Positions 36,257-45,953 are shown, counted from the first letter of the stretch. The stretch: 64,000 nucleotides of DNA from CBDCYN01 sp965224205 (GCA_965224205.1 CBDCYN010000016.1:1-64000); one strand, 5' to 3'. Notes: a model not told the origin generated them from the sequence alone. A program made the numbers and translations.

Positions 36257-36706
36257 TCACGGCGAGGCTTCGATGGCTTCGACCTTCTCGAGCCGACGCA
36301 CGTAACGCTCGCGGCGGTCGAAGGTCGCCGATAAGAACCCCCGCACCAGCTCAACCGCCAGGGCCGGGCCGATAATCCTCGCGCCCAGGCACAGCACGTT
36401 CATATCGTCATGCTCCACCCCCTGGTGGGCGCTGTAGGTATCGTGGCACAGGCCCGCCCGCACGCCCTTCATCTTGTTCGCCGCCACGCACGCCCCCACG
36501 CCGCTGCCGCACAGCAGAACCCCTCGGTCCGCCTGGGCGTGCTGGATCGCCTGACCCACGTACCGGGCGTAGTCCGCGTAATCATCATCGGGCTCGAGCT
36601 GATGGGACCCGAGGTCCAGCACCTCGTGGCCCAGCGACTCGATCAGGGTTACCAGCTCACCCTTGAGCGGGTACCCCCCGTGGTCACATGCAATCGCGAT
36701 CTTCAT
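36257..36706 (-). CDS. rpiB: Ribose-5-phosphate isomerase B (RpiB/LacA/LacB family)
   Basis: The 149-residue product interconverts ribose-5-phosphate and ribulose-5-phosphate in the pentose phosphate pathway. It begins MKIAIACDHGGYPLK, and has the family signature LLCGSGVGACVAANK (catalytic cysteine, with GSGVG in place of the usual GTGIG), CHDTYSAHQGVEHDDMN and VLCLGARIIG. The ATG at 36706 matches the family N-terminus exactly; the frame is open upstream but that part is not conserved. It stands alone. Confidence 0.93.
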   Translation of the reverse strand: MKIAIACDHGGYPLKGELVTLIESLGHEVLDLGSHQLEPDDDYADYARYVGQAIQHAQADRGVLLCGSGVGACVAANKMKGVRAGLCHDTYSAHQGVEHDDMNVLCLGARIIGPALAVELVRGFLSATFDRRERYVRRLEKVEAIEASP

Positions 36707-37256
36707 AAGCCATGGATCTTTCGATTGGGTTGCATTATCGGGTCCCCTCCGCGGGTTGCAACCACGTGACGATACGAGATCCCAGCACCGACCCCGCGGC
36801 AGGGGCCGAGCCGCACACCCCGTCGTCAACCGAGTTGACCTGATGCCCAACGGTCGAGGGCTGAGGATCTCTATGGGGCTTCGATCGTCGGGCACAGGGT
36901 TCTGTGCCGTAGCCGCTAAGCCCTCCGTCATAGACGGGGGGTGAAACGTCATCGTCATGAAGGCGACGACTCAAAATCAAAAAAAATCAAACACCCGCTC
37001 CGTGTCATCGATCAGCCCAAACCCACATGGTTAACCGATTCTGTTTCCACCGGTTGGGGACGTGATCCGGACCGGTCGGGTCGTGCGGGTTGTAAGGGTT
37101 GCTGACAAGCGGTCGCGGCCAATCCGAACCACGAGGCCCCGACGCGGTAATCCGCGGCCACCCCCGCGACGATATCCCTAATAGTTCTCATGGTGTCTGC
37201 GGTCTGCGCCGCGGCCAGGGTCGGGGGTCTACCCCCAATTGAGAGGCAAAGCATCT
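36707..37256. other. Interval upstream of the pilus operon, no gene seen
   Basis: The 550 bases between divergent rpiB and pilT are non-coding by my reading; open frames on both strands lack domain-like sequence. A short A-rich stretch at 36972-36990 may be part of a promoter. Confidence 0.5.
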
Positions 37257-38312
37257 ATGGATCTCAACACGATCTTGAAAACCGCTCTAGAGTTCAACGC
37301 CTCGGATATCCACCTGGTGTCCGGGCACGCCCCGATGATGCGGCTGCACACGGTGATGACCCCGATGGACTACCCCGTCATCACCCCCGAGGGCGCGCGG
37401 CGGATGCTCCAGATGATGGCCACCGACATGCAGATGGCCATGTTCGAGAAGATCAAAGACGTCGACTTCTCCTACGAGCTGCCCGGCCTGGGGCGGTTCC
37501 GTGTCAACGCCCACATGCAGCGCCAGAGCGTCGGGATCGCTCTTCGTGCGATCAAGGAAGACATCCCCCCGATGTCCGACCTGAGCCTGCCGGACGTGAT
37601 CTCCCGGCTCACGTACCTGCCGCGCGGTTTGATCCTGGTCACCGGCGACACCGGGTCGGGTAAATCGACCACGCTCGCGGCGATGATCCAAGCGATGAAC
37701 GACCGCTACCACAAGCACATCATCACCCTCGAAGACCCGATCGAGTACCGCCTGGTAAGCAACAAGTGCGTGATCGAGCAGCGTGAGCTGGGCGACGACG
37801 TGCCCAGCTTCGCCAGCGGGCTGCGGCACGTGCTGCGTCAGGACCCCGACATCATCCTCGTGGGCGAGATGCGTGACCTCGAGACCACCGCCGCGGCCAT
37901 CACCGCCGCCGAGACCGGCCACCTGGTGCTCTCGACCCTCCACACCGTCAACGCCTCGCAGACCATCGAACGAATCATCGATATGTACCCGGCCGATCAG
38001 CAGAACCAGATCCGCTCCATGCTCGCCAATACGCTCCAGGCGGTGGTGAGCCAGACGCTGTTCAAGCGCGTCGACCGCAAGGGCATGGTCCCCGGGGTGG
38101 AGGTGATGCTGTGCACCCCGGCCGTGAGGAACCTGGTGCGCGAGAACCGCGCGTTCGAGATCCCCAACGTGATCGAAACCAACCGGGCGTTGGGGATGAA
38201 CAGTCTCGACAACGCGATCGCCGAGCTTTACTTCAACGGGATGATCAGCCGCGAAGACGCCATCGCCCAGGCGGCGTACCCCGAGAAGCTCGAGCAGATG
38301 CTGGCGGCTTAG
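37257..38312 (+). CDS. pilT: Type IV pilus retraction ATPase PilT
   Basis: The 351-residue product is a PilT/PilU-type secretion ATPase that drives pilus retraction from the cytoplasmic face. It shows the N-terminal PAS-like half (LKTALEFNASDIHLVSG), Walker A GDTGSGKST near residue 132, the Asp box ITLEDPIEY, Walker B ILVGEMRDLET and the His box GHLVLSTLHT. The C-terminus ends ...YPEKLEQMLAA. The ATG at 37257 has AGAGG about 10 bases upstream and begins MDLNTILKTALEF, as usual; a start 18 bases upstream is less likely. It opens a plus-strand operon with pilC. Confidence 0.94.
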   Translation: MDLNTILKTALEFNASDIHLVSGHAPMMRLHTVMTPMDYPVITPEGARRMLQMMATDMQMAMFEKIKDVDFSYELPGLGRFRVNAHMQRQSVGIALRAIKEDIPPMSDLSLPDVISRLTYLPRGLILVTGDTGSGKSTTLAAMIQAMNDRYHKHIITLEDPIEYRLVSNKCVIEQRELGDDVPSFASGLRHVLRQDPDIILVGEMRDLETTAAAITAAETGHLVLSTLHTVNASQTIERIIDMYPADQQNQIRSMLANTLQAVVSQTLFKRVDRKGMVPGVEVMLCTPAVRNLVRENRAFEIPNVIETNRALGMNSLDNAIAELYFNGMISREDAIAQAAYPEKLEQMLAA

Positions 38313-38426
38313 CAGACGAAGGGGAGGAAGCCCGCGGCCGGAGCCGGACACGGACCCGGTCGCCTTACAGGGTTGGGCGGAAGTGGAGGCCAAGGAGCCT
38401 CGTGAGACAGGTGAGACAGCAAGTTT

Positions 38427-39647
38427 ATGCCGCATTACCGTTACCAGGCTCGTGCTCAAGGGGGGCAGATGTCCACCGGGGTCTTGACCGCGGACAACGC
38501 CATGGCCGCGGCTCAGACCCTGCGCTCCCAGGGCCAGCAGGTCGTGCAGCTCACCCCGGTCTCGGGCACCGATCAGTGGAAAGAGACCTTCAAGAAACTC
38601 AATACGTCCACCGGGCCATCCCCACGCGACATCCTCAACTTCACCACCCAGCTGGCCGTGATGATCCGCGCCGGGATCAACCTCCGCGCCGCGGTCGACG
38701 GGATCGCCGACCAGACCGAGAACCCCAAGTTCAAGCAGATCCTCAAAGGGATCCGGCAGGACGTCGAGTCGGGCAAGCAGTTCAGCGAAGCGTTGACCAA
38801 ATACCCCAAGTACTTCGGGCCGCTCTACGTGAACATGGTCCGGGCTTCGGAGATGTCGGGCAGCTTCTCGAAGATGCTCGACCGGATCGCCGCCAACCTC
38901 GCCCAGGAGATCGAGACCCGCTCCATGGTCGTCGGGGCGATGATCTACCCCGGCGTGATCGCCACCATGGCGATCGGGGTGACGGTCTTTTTGTTGACCT
39001 TCGTCTTGCCCAAGTTCGCGATGGTGTTCAAGGGCAAAGAGGCGGCGCTGCCGTGGCCCACGAAGTTCCTGCTGGGTCTGAGCGATTTCATGGTCGCGTG
39101 GTGGTGGGCGATGCTCCTGGCGCTGATCGGCGTGATCGTCTCCTTTATTTTCATGATCCGCACCGAGCCGGGGGGGCGATGGTTCGACGGCGTCAAGCTC
39201 AAGATGCCGGTCTTCAAGCGGATGTTCCGGGCGTTGTACATCAGCCGGTCGATGCACACCATGGGCGAGCTGGTCAACGCCGGCGTGCCGATGCTCGATA
39301 CCCTCGTCATCACCGCGGACATCTCCGGCAACTGGCAATTCAAGAAACTGTGGAGGGCCGTCTACGCCTCGGTCAAAGAAGGCAAGAAGATCGCGTTCAC
39401 CCTCCAAAAGACCAAGCTGCTACCCAAAGCCGTGGTCCAGATGGTCGGCGCCGGCGAGGAATCGGGCAAGCTCGGGGAGGTCCTCGACGAGGTCAGCGGC
39501 TTCTACACCAAGCAGCTCAAAGAGGCCATCAAGACCGTCACGTCCATGATCGAGCCGATCATGATCGTGTGTATGGGCAGCATCGTCGGGTTCATCGCGA
39601 TGGCGATCGTCCTGCCGATCTTCAAGATGTCCTCGATGGTGCAGTAA
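38427..39647 (+). CDS. pilC: Type II secretion/type IV pilus platform protein (PilC/GspF)
   Basis: The 406-residue inner-membrane platform protein has the two GspF domains (about 75-195 and 270-400) each with TQLAVMIRAGINLRAAV- and GELVNAGVPMLDTL-like motifs, and three spans: TMAIGVTVFLLTFVLP, AMLLALIGVIVSFIFMI, and GSIVGFIAMAIVLPIF. It couples the PilT/PilB ATPases to the pilus. The start MPHYRYQAR is standard. It follows pilT by 114 bases and precedes pilin-like genes. Confidence 0.93.
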   Translation: MPHYRYQARAQGGQMSTGVLTADNAMAAAQTLRSQGQQVVQLTPVSGTDQWKETFKKLNTSTGPSPRDILNFTTQLAVMIRAGINLRAAVDGIADQTENPKFKQILKGIRQDVESGKQFSEALTKYPKYFGPLYVNMVRASEMSGSFSKMLDRIAANLAQEIETRSMVVGAMIYPGVIATMAIGVTVFLLTFVLPKFAMVFKGKEAALPWPTKFLLGLSDFMVAWWWAMLLALIGVIVSFIFMIRTEPGGRWFDGVKLKMPVFKRMFRALYISRSMHTMGELVNAGVPMLDTLVITADISGNWQFKKLWRAVYASVKEGKKIAFTLQKTKLLPKAVVQMVGAGEESGKLGEVLDEVSGFYTKQLKEAIKTVTSMIEPIMIVCMGSIVGFIAMAIVLPIFKMSSMVQ

Positions 39648-39786
39648 CGAGGCGGCGGATCGGGTCGAAACACCATCGGCCCCGGGTCAAGGTCCCGGCA
39701 ACGCGCCGTGGACGGGCTGCCTGCTTAGAAACGACGGGTCGTTCACGACCAAAGACCCGCACGAGGAGGCCGGGAGAATACGGGCT

Positions 39787-40350
39787 ATGAACAAGCAACG
39801 CCGCCGCCACGCCGGCTTCACCCTGATCGAATCCGCTCTGACGACGGTCATCGTCGGCACCGGGGTCCTGGCGATCGTTGCCGCCCAGCAGGCGTACCAT
39901 CAGAAGAACGACTGGGCCCAGCGCAGCGGCATCGCCGTTCTGTTGGCCAACGAGCTACGCGAGCTGACCCTCACCCTGCCGTCGCACGACACGTTTACCC
40001 CCACCAACATGGGCCCGGAAACCGGGGAGGGGCAGACCGTCGTCGGCGGGGTAGTCCAGTACACGTTTGACGACGTCGACGACTTCGCCGGCGTCGTCAC
40101 CGCCGGGTTCGGGGCCGGCACCGTGTTCGATCCCCCGATCAACGCCCTGCTCCAGGAGATCGACGGCATCGAAGGCTGGAGCCAGCTGATCCAGGTCGAC
40201 AACGTGCTGCCCGACAACATCAGCGCCACCGCGACCCAGCCGTTAGGGACCACGGAATTGATGCGCGTCACCGTCACGGTGCGGTTCCAAGGGCCCAACG
40301 ACCCGGCGCCGGTGGCCATCACCCAGCTCACGTGGGTGATCAGCGATTAA
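39787..40350 (+). CDS. Type IV pilin-like protein with prepilin N-terminus (PilV-like)
   Basis: The 187-residue product has the prepilin peptidase site G-FTLIES at residues 10-16 after a short basic leader, then a hydrophobic helix (ALTTVIVGTGVLAIVAA). The rest is a soluble head of unknown fold. It should be processed by PilD and inserted as a minor pilin. GGGAG lies upstream with acceptable spacing. It lies in a run of pilin-like genes after pilC. Confidence 0.8.
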   Translation: MNKQRRRHAGFTLIESALTTVIVGTGVLAIVAAQQAYHQKNDWAQRSGIAVLLANELRELTLTLPSHDTFTPTNMGPETGEGQTVVGGVVQYTFDDVDDFAGVVTAGFGAGTVFDPPINALLQEIDGIEGWSQLIQVDNVLPDNISATATQPLGTTELMRVTVTVRFQGPNDPAPVAITQLTWVISD

Positions 40351-40477
40351 GACAGGCCCGGGCTCCATCGGCGTAAGCCCTTCACGGCACGCTCTTGCCC
40401 GTCCTTAGCCCGGGGGACGGGGCCAAACACCGGTCCGGGGACGGAAGTCAACCCGGAGGCTTTGGGAGAAACGATCC

Positions 40478-42727
40478 ATGACACATCCTTCACGACGGCG
40501 GTTGCCCAACCCCCGCCGACGCGGCGTGGCCGCGATCCTGGCCATGATGTTCTTGGTCATCTTCGGGTCCCTGGCCGCGGCGATGGCGATCGTGTCCCAG
40601 GGCAACCTCGTGACCGCCGACAGCCACATGAAGATCAACCGGTCCCTAGCCGCCGCCGAGACGGGCCTCCAATACCTGGTGTTCCGGATCAATGAAGCCG
40701 CCTCCACCGTCACCACGCGCGACGGCGTGATCGACGACACCAACGCCCCGAATCTCTGGGACGACCTGCGCCTGGCCCTGATGACCAATATGTTCGGCGA
40801 CCCTCACAACGGCACCGACCCGTTCGAGACCGGCGATACCCTCAACATCGGGCCGATCGCGGTAGGGCCCAACGAGCCGACGTTCACCGCCACCCTCACC
40901 CCCCACCCGATCGCCGGGGAAGACTACGACTCGGCTTACTACCAGCGTGAGCCGTACAGCTCGATGACCCCCGCCGTCTCCGCCGCTACTCCCCTGGACC
41001 AGACCTGGATCCGCGTGCGGGTCGTCGCTTCCGACGGCACCGGCGGGTCGACGGTCACCCGATCGATCCAGCTCGACTTCAAACTCGACAAGAAGATCCG
41101 CTTCGCGCTGCTATCGAAAAGCCGGGTCATGATCGGCCGCAACGTCATCATCGACGGCCCGGTCGGCAGCCGTTTTATGGAGACCTGGGTCGCCAACGGG
41201 CACCCGATCCAGATGGAGAACAACTTCCGTGGCCTCGATGCTTCTCTAGACACGGATCTAGACGGCTTGACGACCAACCTGATCGATTACGACGCCGACG
41301 GCGATAACCGGATCAACCTCAACCACCCCGCTGAGCAGCCCACCAACGCGACCGAGCTGGCTGACCTCCAGGCCGACGACGCCAATGGTGACGGCTACCT
41401 CGACGAGTACGACTACTTTCTGAATCATTACGACGCTAACGCCGACGGTGAGCTGTCCCACACCGAGCTCGACACATCCAGCAACAACATCACCGCCGAG
41501 CTCATGGAACTGTTCGACACCTTCGGCGACCCCAGCCGCGACGGGTACAACGATGGGGTCCTCGATGACCTCGATAAGTTCGTCAAGGTCCAAGGCGAAG
41601 TGAAGATCCACGCGGCCGTCGAGGACTGGGAAGCCGGCGCCGCCGACCCCGACCAAGACGGCACCGGTAGCTACCGCGACTTCTTCCAGGGTTCGATCCT
41701 GCCCGGTCACGGCGAAGCCCCGTTGACCTTCCAGTCGTCGGAAGTGACCGACCAAGACTATACCCCGGGCGATTTCGACATGAGCTCGTTCCGCACCACC
41801 GCCACCTCCGGCAACGACTTCACTACCCAGGCAAACGCCCAGGCCGCGCTCCACGACACCGCCGATCCCGCCAGCCCCCAGCCGCTGGGAACCGTCGAAC
41901 GTGAAGCCGTCCCGTACGGAGCGGCCCACCCGTACGATTACTACGACCGGCCGGTCTACGAGAACATGACCTTCACCGACGTGATGATCCCCAAGGGGAC
42001 CAACGCGGTTTTCAAGAACTGCACGTTCGTCGGGGTCACGTTCGTGGAGACCTCTACCGACAACGTCGACGACGACTTCAACTACGTCGGGATGATGGAG
42101 GCCGACGGCACCCTCAAGCACCCCGGGATGACCGCGATGGTCGGCGGCGTGCCGGTTGCCGACACGAAGACCGAATCGAACAACATCCGCTTCCACGACT
42201 GCACGTTCGAGGGCTCGGTCGTTAGCGACGCGCCCCCGGCGTATACCCACGTCCGCAACAAGGTCGCGTTCACCGGGCAGACCTCGTTCAACATCGAGAA
42301 CTCGACGAACCTCTCGGACACCGAGAAGGCTCTCTACCAACGCAGCACGATCCTCACCCCGCACTACTCGATCGAGATGGGCACATTCGACGACCCGACG
42401 AACATCAACCAGAACGTGGAACTCACCGGGACCATCGTCGCCGGGGTGCTGGACATGCGTGGGCGGATCAAGATCGACGGCACCATCCTCACGACGTTTG
42501 AGCCCACGAGCTTCGTGGCCCCGGTGATCGATGAGAACAGCCCGCAGTTCAATACGACGCTGGGTTACTTCGGGTCGGCCGCCGGCGATCTTGAAGCCGA
42601 AGTCCCCGGGGCCGGCCTGGGGATGATCCAGCTTAATTACAACCCCGACCTGGCCCTGCCCGACGGGATCCTGGCGCCGATCGAGCTAAGGCCCGTGATG
42701 TCGACCTACTACGAGGGGGGCAGTTGA
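40478..42727 (+). CDS. PilX-like pilus assembly protein with paired EF-hand loops
   Basis: The 749-residue product has a short basic leader and a hydrophobic helix (AAILAMMFLVIFGSLAAAMAI, residues about 19-39) typical of PilX N-termini, without a clear GFTLIE. Residues 301-312 (DANGDGYLDEYD) and 319-330 (DANADGELSHTE) are two adjacent EF-hand loops; an Asp/Gly-rich stretch near 260-283 looks similar. The large C-terminal region is rich in Thr, Asp and Asn and looks beta-helical. A GGGAG lies 9 bases before the ATG. Calcium binding is likely but not shown. Confidence 0.75.
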   Translation: MTHPSRRRLPNPRRRGVAAILAMMFLVIFGSLAAAMAIVSQGNLVTADSHMKINRSLAAAETGLQYLVFRINEAASTVTTRDGVIDDTNAPNLWDDLRLALMTNMFGDPHNGTDPFETGDTLNIGPIAVGPNEPTFTATLTPHPIAGEDYDSAYYQREPYSSMTPAVSAATPLDQTWIRVRVVASDGTGGSTVTRSIQLDFKLDKKIRFALLSKSRVMIGRNVIIDGPVGSRFMETWVANGHPIQMENNFRGLDASLDTDLDGLTTNLIDYDADGDNRINLNHPAEQPTNATELADLQADDANGDGYLDEYDYFLNHYDANADGELSHTELDTSSNNITAELMELFDTFGDPSRDGYNDGVLDDLDKFVKVQGEVKIHAAVEDWEAGAADPDQDGTGSYRDFFQGSILPGHGEAPLTFQSSEVTDQDYTPGDFDMSSFRTTATSGNDFTTQANAQAALHDTADPASPQPLGTVEREAVPYGAAHPYDYYDRPVYENMTFTDVMIPKGTNAVFKNCTFVGVTFVETSTDNVDDDFNYVGMMEADGTLKHPGMTAMVGGVPVADTKTESNNIRFHDCTFEGSVVSDAPPAYTHVRNKVAFTGQTSFNIENSTNLSDTEKALYQRSTILTPHYSIEMGTFDDPTNINQNVELTGTIVAGVLDMRGRIKIDGTILTTFEPTSFVAPVIDENSPQFNTTLGYFGSAAGDLEAEVPGAGLGMIQLNYNPDLALPDGILAPIELRPVMSTYYEGGS

Positions 42728-42790
42728 GCCGATCAAGAGGCGATCGTTCTATTGGTCAAGGCGGATCCTATCCACGCACTTGAGAGGCTG

Positions 42791-43423
42791 ATGGGGAATC
42801 AGATGCAGATGGCTAAGGACATGATGAACCGCCGCGCACGCGGCAACCGAAGCGCCCGCCAAAGGGGGCTGAGCCTCGTTGAGTTGTTGTTGTCACTAGG
42901 GATCAGCGCCATGCTGCTGGTGGCGACCATGGCCGCGTTGGACGCGAGCTTCCAAGCTTACGCCGCCGCCGCCGAACAAGCATCGACCCAGTCGGCCGCC
43001 CGCATGATCACCAACCGCCTGCTGATGCTTATCCGCACCAGCACCGCCCACGGCCCCCTCGAAGCCGACCCGGCGGCTACACCCCCGGTGACGATCTCGG
43101 GGAACACCATCACCAGCAACTTTATCGAGTTATTCGACGCCCAGGGCAACGAGCTGCGCATCGAGTACGACGCGGCCAACGACCAGCTGCTACTAACCAC
43201 CACCTCCGGTGGGGTGGCTAACACCCAGCCGCTCATGGGCGGCGTGACCGACGCGGGGTTCTTTGCGGTCCGCCGGCTCGACGATGAAGGGGTCTGGGTC
43301 CTCGACCGCGCGACCATGGACATCACATTCTCGCCCGATCAGGACAGCTCCCTGGCGATCGAAGCCTCGGATACCGCCCCGATCCGGATCATCGCTTCGA
43401 CCATGCCGCGGAAGCTAAATTGA
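42791..43423 (+). CDS. Type IV pilin-like protein, PilW-like
   Basis: The product has about 210 residues; after an internal run of Met-rich leader it has the prepilin site G-LSLVELL and a hydrophobic helix (LSLGISAMLLVATMAAL). The head is soluble with Thr/Ala-rich loops. Several ATGs precede the site and the start is uncertain (42791 chosen; TTG at 42752 possible). It is the last gene of the pilus operon. Confidence 0.72.
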   Translation: MGNQMQMAKDMMNRRARGNRSARQRGLSLVELLLSLGISAMLLVATMAALDASFQAYAAAAEQASTQSAARMITNRLLMLIRTSTAHGPLEADPAATPPVTISGNTITSNFIELFDAQGNELRIEYDAANDQLLLTTTSGGVANTQPLMGGVTDAGFFAVRRLDDEGVWVLDRATMDITFSPDQDSSLAIEASDTAPIRIIASTMPRKLN

Positions 43424-44120
43424 GCAGCTGAGGTCGATCCCTATAACGACAGGCCCCACGCCGATCTGCCCGCCTCGACACCGCATCGCCCCATCATAAA
43501 ACACTTCATAGGTGACCGGGATTGACCGGCGGCGGCCGTCGATCCTCTGTTCCACTATGTTTCATTTGCATCCCTGCCCGGGGTCAGGTCGAAATCCCTA
43601 TCTCTACAAGACGTCCTTTCAAATAAAATATCAATAAAATTTTGTGATTCCGCTTTAGCAAGGTACAATGATGCCTTCATCGGAAAAGGGCACAGCGGTC
43701 TGGAAGTCATCTAGGGAGGAATCCGGGAAACCCAACAGCCATTCAAGGGGTCTAACACAACAAGCGGGTGAGGTGTCCGGGTCTGCGATCCGCGGGCCGG
43801 GTGTGGTTATGAACAGATTGTAGAAGACGCGAACGAAGGATGGGCCATCGCAAAGCCCGTTTGATGCGCCGGCCGATCGCCTGACAAGTTAAGGCTTGCA
43901 ACGGTTCGTCTGCGTACCTCTCGCGTCAATGACACGGGGCTAAAACGATCTTTGTTGAATCAGCTTTAGATAGCAGGGCAGGTGTTCTGACCTGCCACCC
44001 TGCCGACGACGATTTTCGGGTTCCGACCAGGTTGGACAGACAGTTTTTCCGGATTGGTCGTAGATTTAGATTAGAGGCTGTGTTTTTCAGGTCATCCATT
44101 TTTTCACAAGGAGTAAGCCG
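43424..44120. other. Interval between pilus and PEP-CTERM clusters, no gene seen
   Basis: These 697 bases show no credible coding frame. The stretch 43615-43665 is AT-rich (AAATAAAATATCAATAAAAT) and might contain a promoter. The minus-strand open frame at 43926-44312 overlaps the next gene and is not protein-like. Confidence 0.5.
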
Positions 44121-45002
44121 ATGAGGATCACAGGTCCAGGGATGTTCATGGGGTTGGTGGCGTCTACTGGGGTGCTGGGGGCGGCCCAGTCCGGGGTGGC
44201 GGCGGCGATCGAGAGTAATTCGGCGTTGGCGGTGTTCAGCGCCGAGATCGTGCCCGGGGCCGGGGCACCCGGGTGCGAGGAGACCGCGACCGGGTGCATC
44301 GACCCGACGCATCTGACCATCCAGACGGGCGATACGGTCGAGTGGTTGAACAACTCCGGGTCGGCCGTGACGGTGACCAGTGGCTCCTTGCCCGGCGGTC
44401 TCACCGGGGAGTTCGATTCGGGTTTGTTCTTATCAGGCGGCACGTTCGTTCATACTTTCAACAACCCCGGGGTGTTTGAGTATTTTGACCTGGTCCACCC
44501 GTGGGTCACCGGCTCGGTCACGGTCGAGGGCGAGCCGGTCGAACCGCCACCCCCGCCACCTCCGCCGCCACCACCACCTCCCCCTCCCCCGCCGCCTCCA
44601 CCGCCACCAGGGGGCCCGCCAACCCTTGATGCGACGGTCCAGACCCATCCCAATATCGGCGTGCCCGGGTGCGAGGAGACTAATAGCTGTTACCAACCGT
44701 TTACGGTGAACCTCCTCGTCGGTGGCACCGTGACGTGGGAAAACGTCTCCGTCGCCGCGACGACGGTGACCAGCGGGTCCCCCGTCGGCGGGCCAGACGG
44801 TGCATTCGACTCAGGCTTGTTGCTTAGCGGCGGCACCTTCGCCCACACGTTTAACAACCTCGGCTCGTTCCCGTACTTCGACCTGGTCCACCCCTGGGCG
44901 ACCGGGGTGGTCAATGTGGTCACCCCCGAGCCGGGTTCGGCGGCGCTGCTGACGATCGCGGGAGGCTGGGTGCTGACGGGCACGCGACGCCGCAAGATGT
45001 AA
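44121..45002 (+). CDS. PEP-CTERM protein with two cupredoxin-like domains that lack copper ligands
   Basis: The 293-residue product has a signal peptide, two domains of about 100 residues (38-138 and 168-268), a linker of 22 consecutive prolines (142-163), and the PEP-CTERM sorting signal (TPEPGSAALL then hydrophobic helix and RRRK). Each domain has the cupredoxin layout (GDTVEWLN; HTFNNPGVFEYFDLVHPW). The ligands are mostly absent: Val83 for the first His, Asp123 for Cys, Val129 for Met; only His126 is kept. The second domain shows the same losses. Cysteine pairs GCEETATGC and GCEETNSC may form disulphides. It is probably exported and anchored by the exosortase system. Confidence 0.82.
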   Translation: MRITGPGMFMGLVASTGVLGAAQSGVAAAIESNSALAVFSAEIVPGAGAPGCEETATGCIDPTHLTIQTGDTVEWLNNSGSAVTVTSGSLPGGLTGEFDSGLFLSGGTFVHTFNNPGVFEYFDLVHPWVTGSVTVEGEPVEPPPPPPPPPPPPPPPPPPPPPPGGPPTLDATVQTHPNIGVPGCEETNSCYQPFTVNLLVGGTVTWENVSVAATTVTSGSPVGGPDGAFDSGLLLSGGTFAHTFNNLGSFPYFDLVHPWATGVVNVVTPEPGSAALLTIAGGWVLTGTRRRKM

Positions 45003-45018
45003 CGGCAAAGACGGGACA

Positions 45019-45053
45019 CGTAGGGTGGGTTGAGGCACGAAACCCACCCTACG
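45019..45053. repeat. Hairpin CGTAGGGTGGGTT ... AACCCACCCTACG
   Basis: Perfect 13-bp inverted repeat with a 9-base loop, 16 bases after the cupredoxin-like gene, so it could end its transcript. Its right arm is part of the 29-base direct repeat below. Confidence 0.7.
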
Positions 45054-45071
45054 GACTGTCCTACACCATAA
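45043..45071 (+). repeat. 29-bp direct repeat, copy 1
   Basis: The 29 bases here (core ACGGACTGTCCTACACCATA) are identical to 45954-45982; both lie just after PEP-CTERM genes. Confidence 0.7.
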
Positions 45072-45119
45072 TCTCAATCAACGTTCGGATTTTATTTCTC
45101 ATCAGAAAGGAGAATGATC

Positions 45120-45923
45120 ATGATTCAGGGACTATACAAGGGCAGCTGTTGGGCGGTGATTGTGGCCAGTATCGCGGCGGTATGGATGGGGGAACAAGCA
45201 GCGGGCCAAACGACCCCGCAGCCGGTGGACCTCAACGCCTGGGCGGCTGAGTCATTTGGGGCGGGCACCTGGAACGTCGCGGCGGATAACCTGTCGGTCA
45301 CGCAGAGTGTCAACGGCCTGCCGACCTTTTATTACAGCGATTTTTCGGCGATCCAAACCGAGGTTAAGGGCAAGATCCGGGTCAATACCAGCAGCGATAA
45401 CGATTTCATCGGCTTCGCTCTGGGTTTTGAACCGGGCGACACGACGAACCCCGCTGCGGATTATCTGTTGGTTGATTGGAAGCAGGGCACGCAGAACTTC
45501 AACTTCAGCGGGGGTAGCCCCGGGGGGGTGGCCCCCGTCGGGTTAGCGGTGTCGCGTATCTCGGGGATCCCTAATGCTGACGAATTCTGGCAACACGTGG
45601 ACTATCCAGAAACTCCTGACGGTGCCGTGATCGAGTTGGCGCGGGCTACCAACCTCGGTTCGTCGGGGTGGGCCGATCTTCAAGAGTTTGAGTTCGAATT
45701 TATCTTCCTTCCCAACCGGCTCCAAGTCTTCGTCGATGGGGTTGAGGAGATCAACATCACCGGCACCTTCAGCGATGGCAGGTTGGCGTTCTACAACTTC
45801 TCCCAACCCAATGTGACTTATAGCGGCTTTACCCTCGTGCCCGACATCCCCGAGCCGAGTTCGGCGATGATCGTGATCGCCGGTGTGACGGGGCTGATGC
45901 GGCGGCGCGCGGCGAGGGGCTAG
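45120..45923 (+). CDS. PEP-CTERM protein with thrombospondin C-terminal-like domain
   Basis: The 267-residue secreted product has a signal peptide, a domain resembling the thrombospondin type 3/C-terminal lectin-like fold (SDNDFIGFALGFEPGD, YLLVDWKQGTQ; residues about 90-225), and a C-terminal PEP-CTERM signal (PEPSSAMIVIAGVTG then RRRAAR). Such domains bind matrix or calcium in animals; here the role is unknown. The ATG at 45120 has AGGAG at the right distance; an ATG 6 bases upstream is too close. A 29-bp repeat follows 31 bases after it. Confidence 0.8.
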   Translation: MIQGLYKGSCWAVIVASIAAVWMGEQAAGQTTPQPVDLNAWAAESFGAGTWNVAADNLSVTQSVNGLPTFYYSDFSAIQTEVKGKIRVNTSSDNDFIGFALGFEPGDTTNPAADYLLVDWKQGTQNFNFSGGSPGGVAPVGLAVSRISGIPNADEFWQHVDYPETPDGAVIELARATNLGSSGWADLQEFEFEFIFLPNRLQVFVDGVEEINITGTFSDGRLAFYNFSQPNVTYSGFTLVPDIPEPSSAMIVIAGVTGLMRRRAARG

Positions 45924-45953
45924 TCATGCACGCGGTCGTTTCGCTTCGCTCGA

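Noticed and set aside
36707..37256. A gene before pilT
   Set aside because: Only short shadow frames are present on both strands.
37287..39407. 706-codon open frame on the minus strand opposite pilT and pilC
   Set aside because: It is a shadow: it is rich in His, Arg, Gly and Asp with no domain, while the plus strand encodes clear PilT and PilC motifs.
41258..42364. 368-codon minus-strand frame opposite the PilX-like gene
   Set aside because: Val/Gly-rich without motifs; the plus frame has the EF-hand loops and pilus leader.
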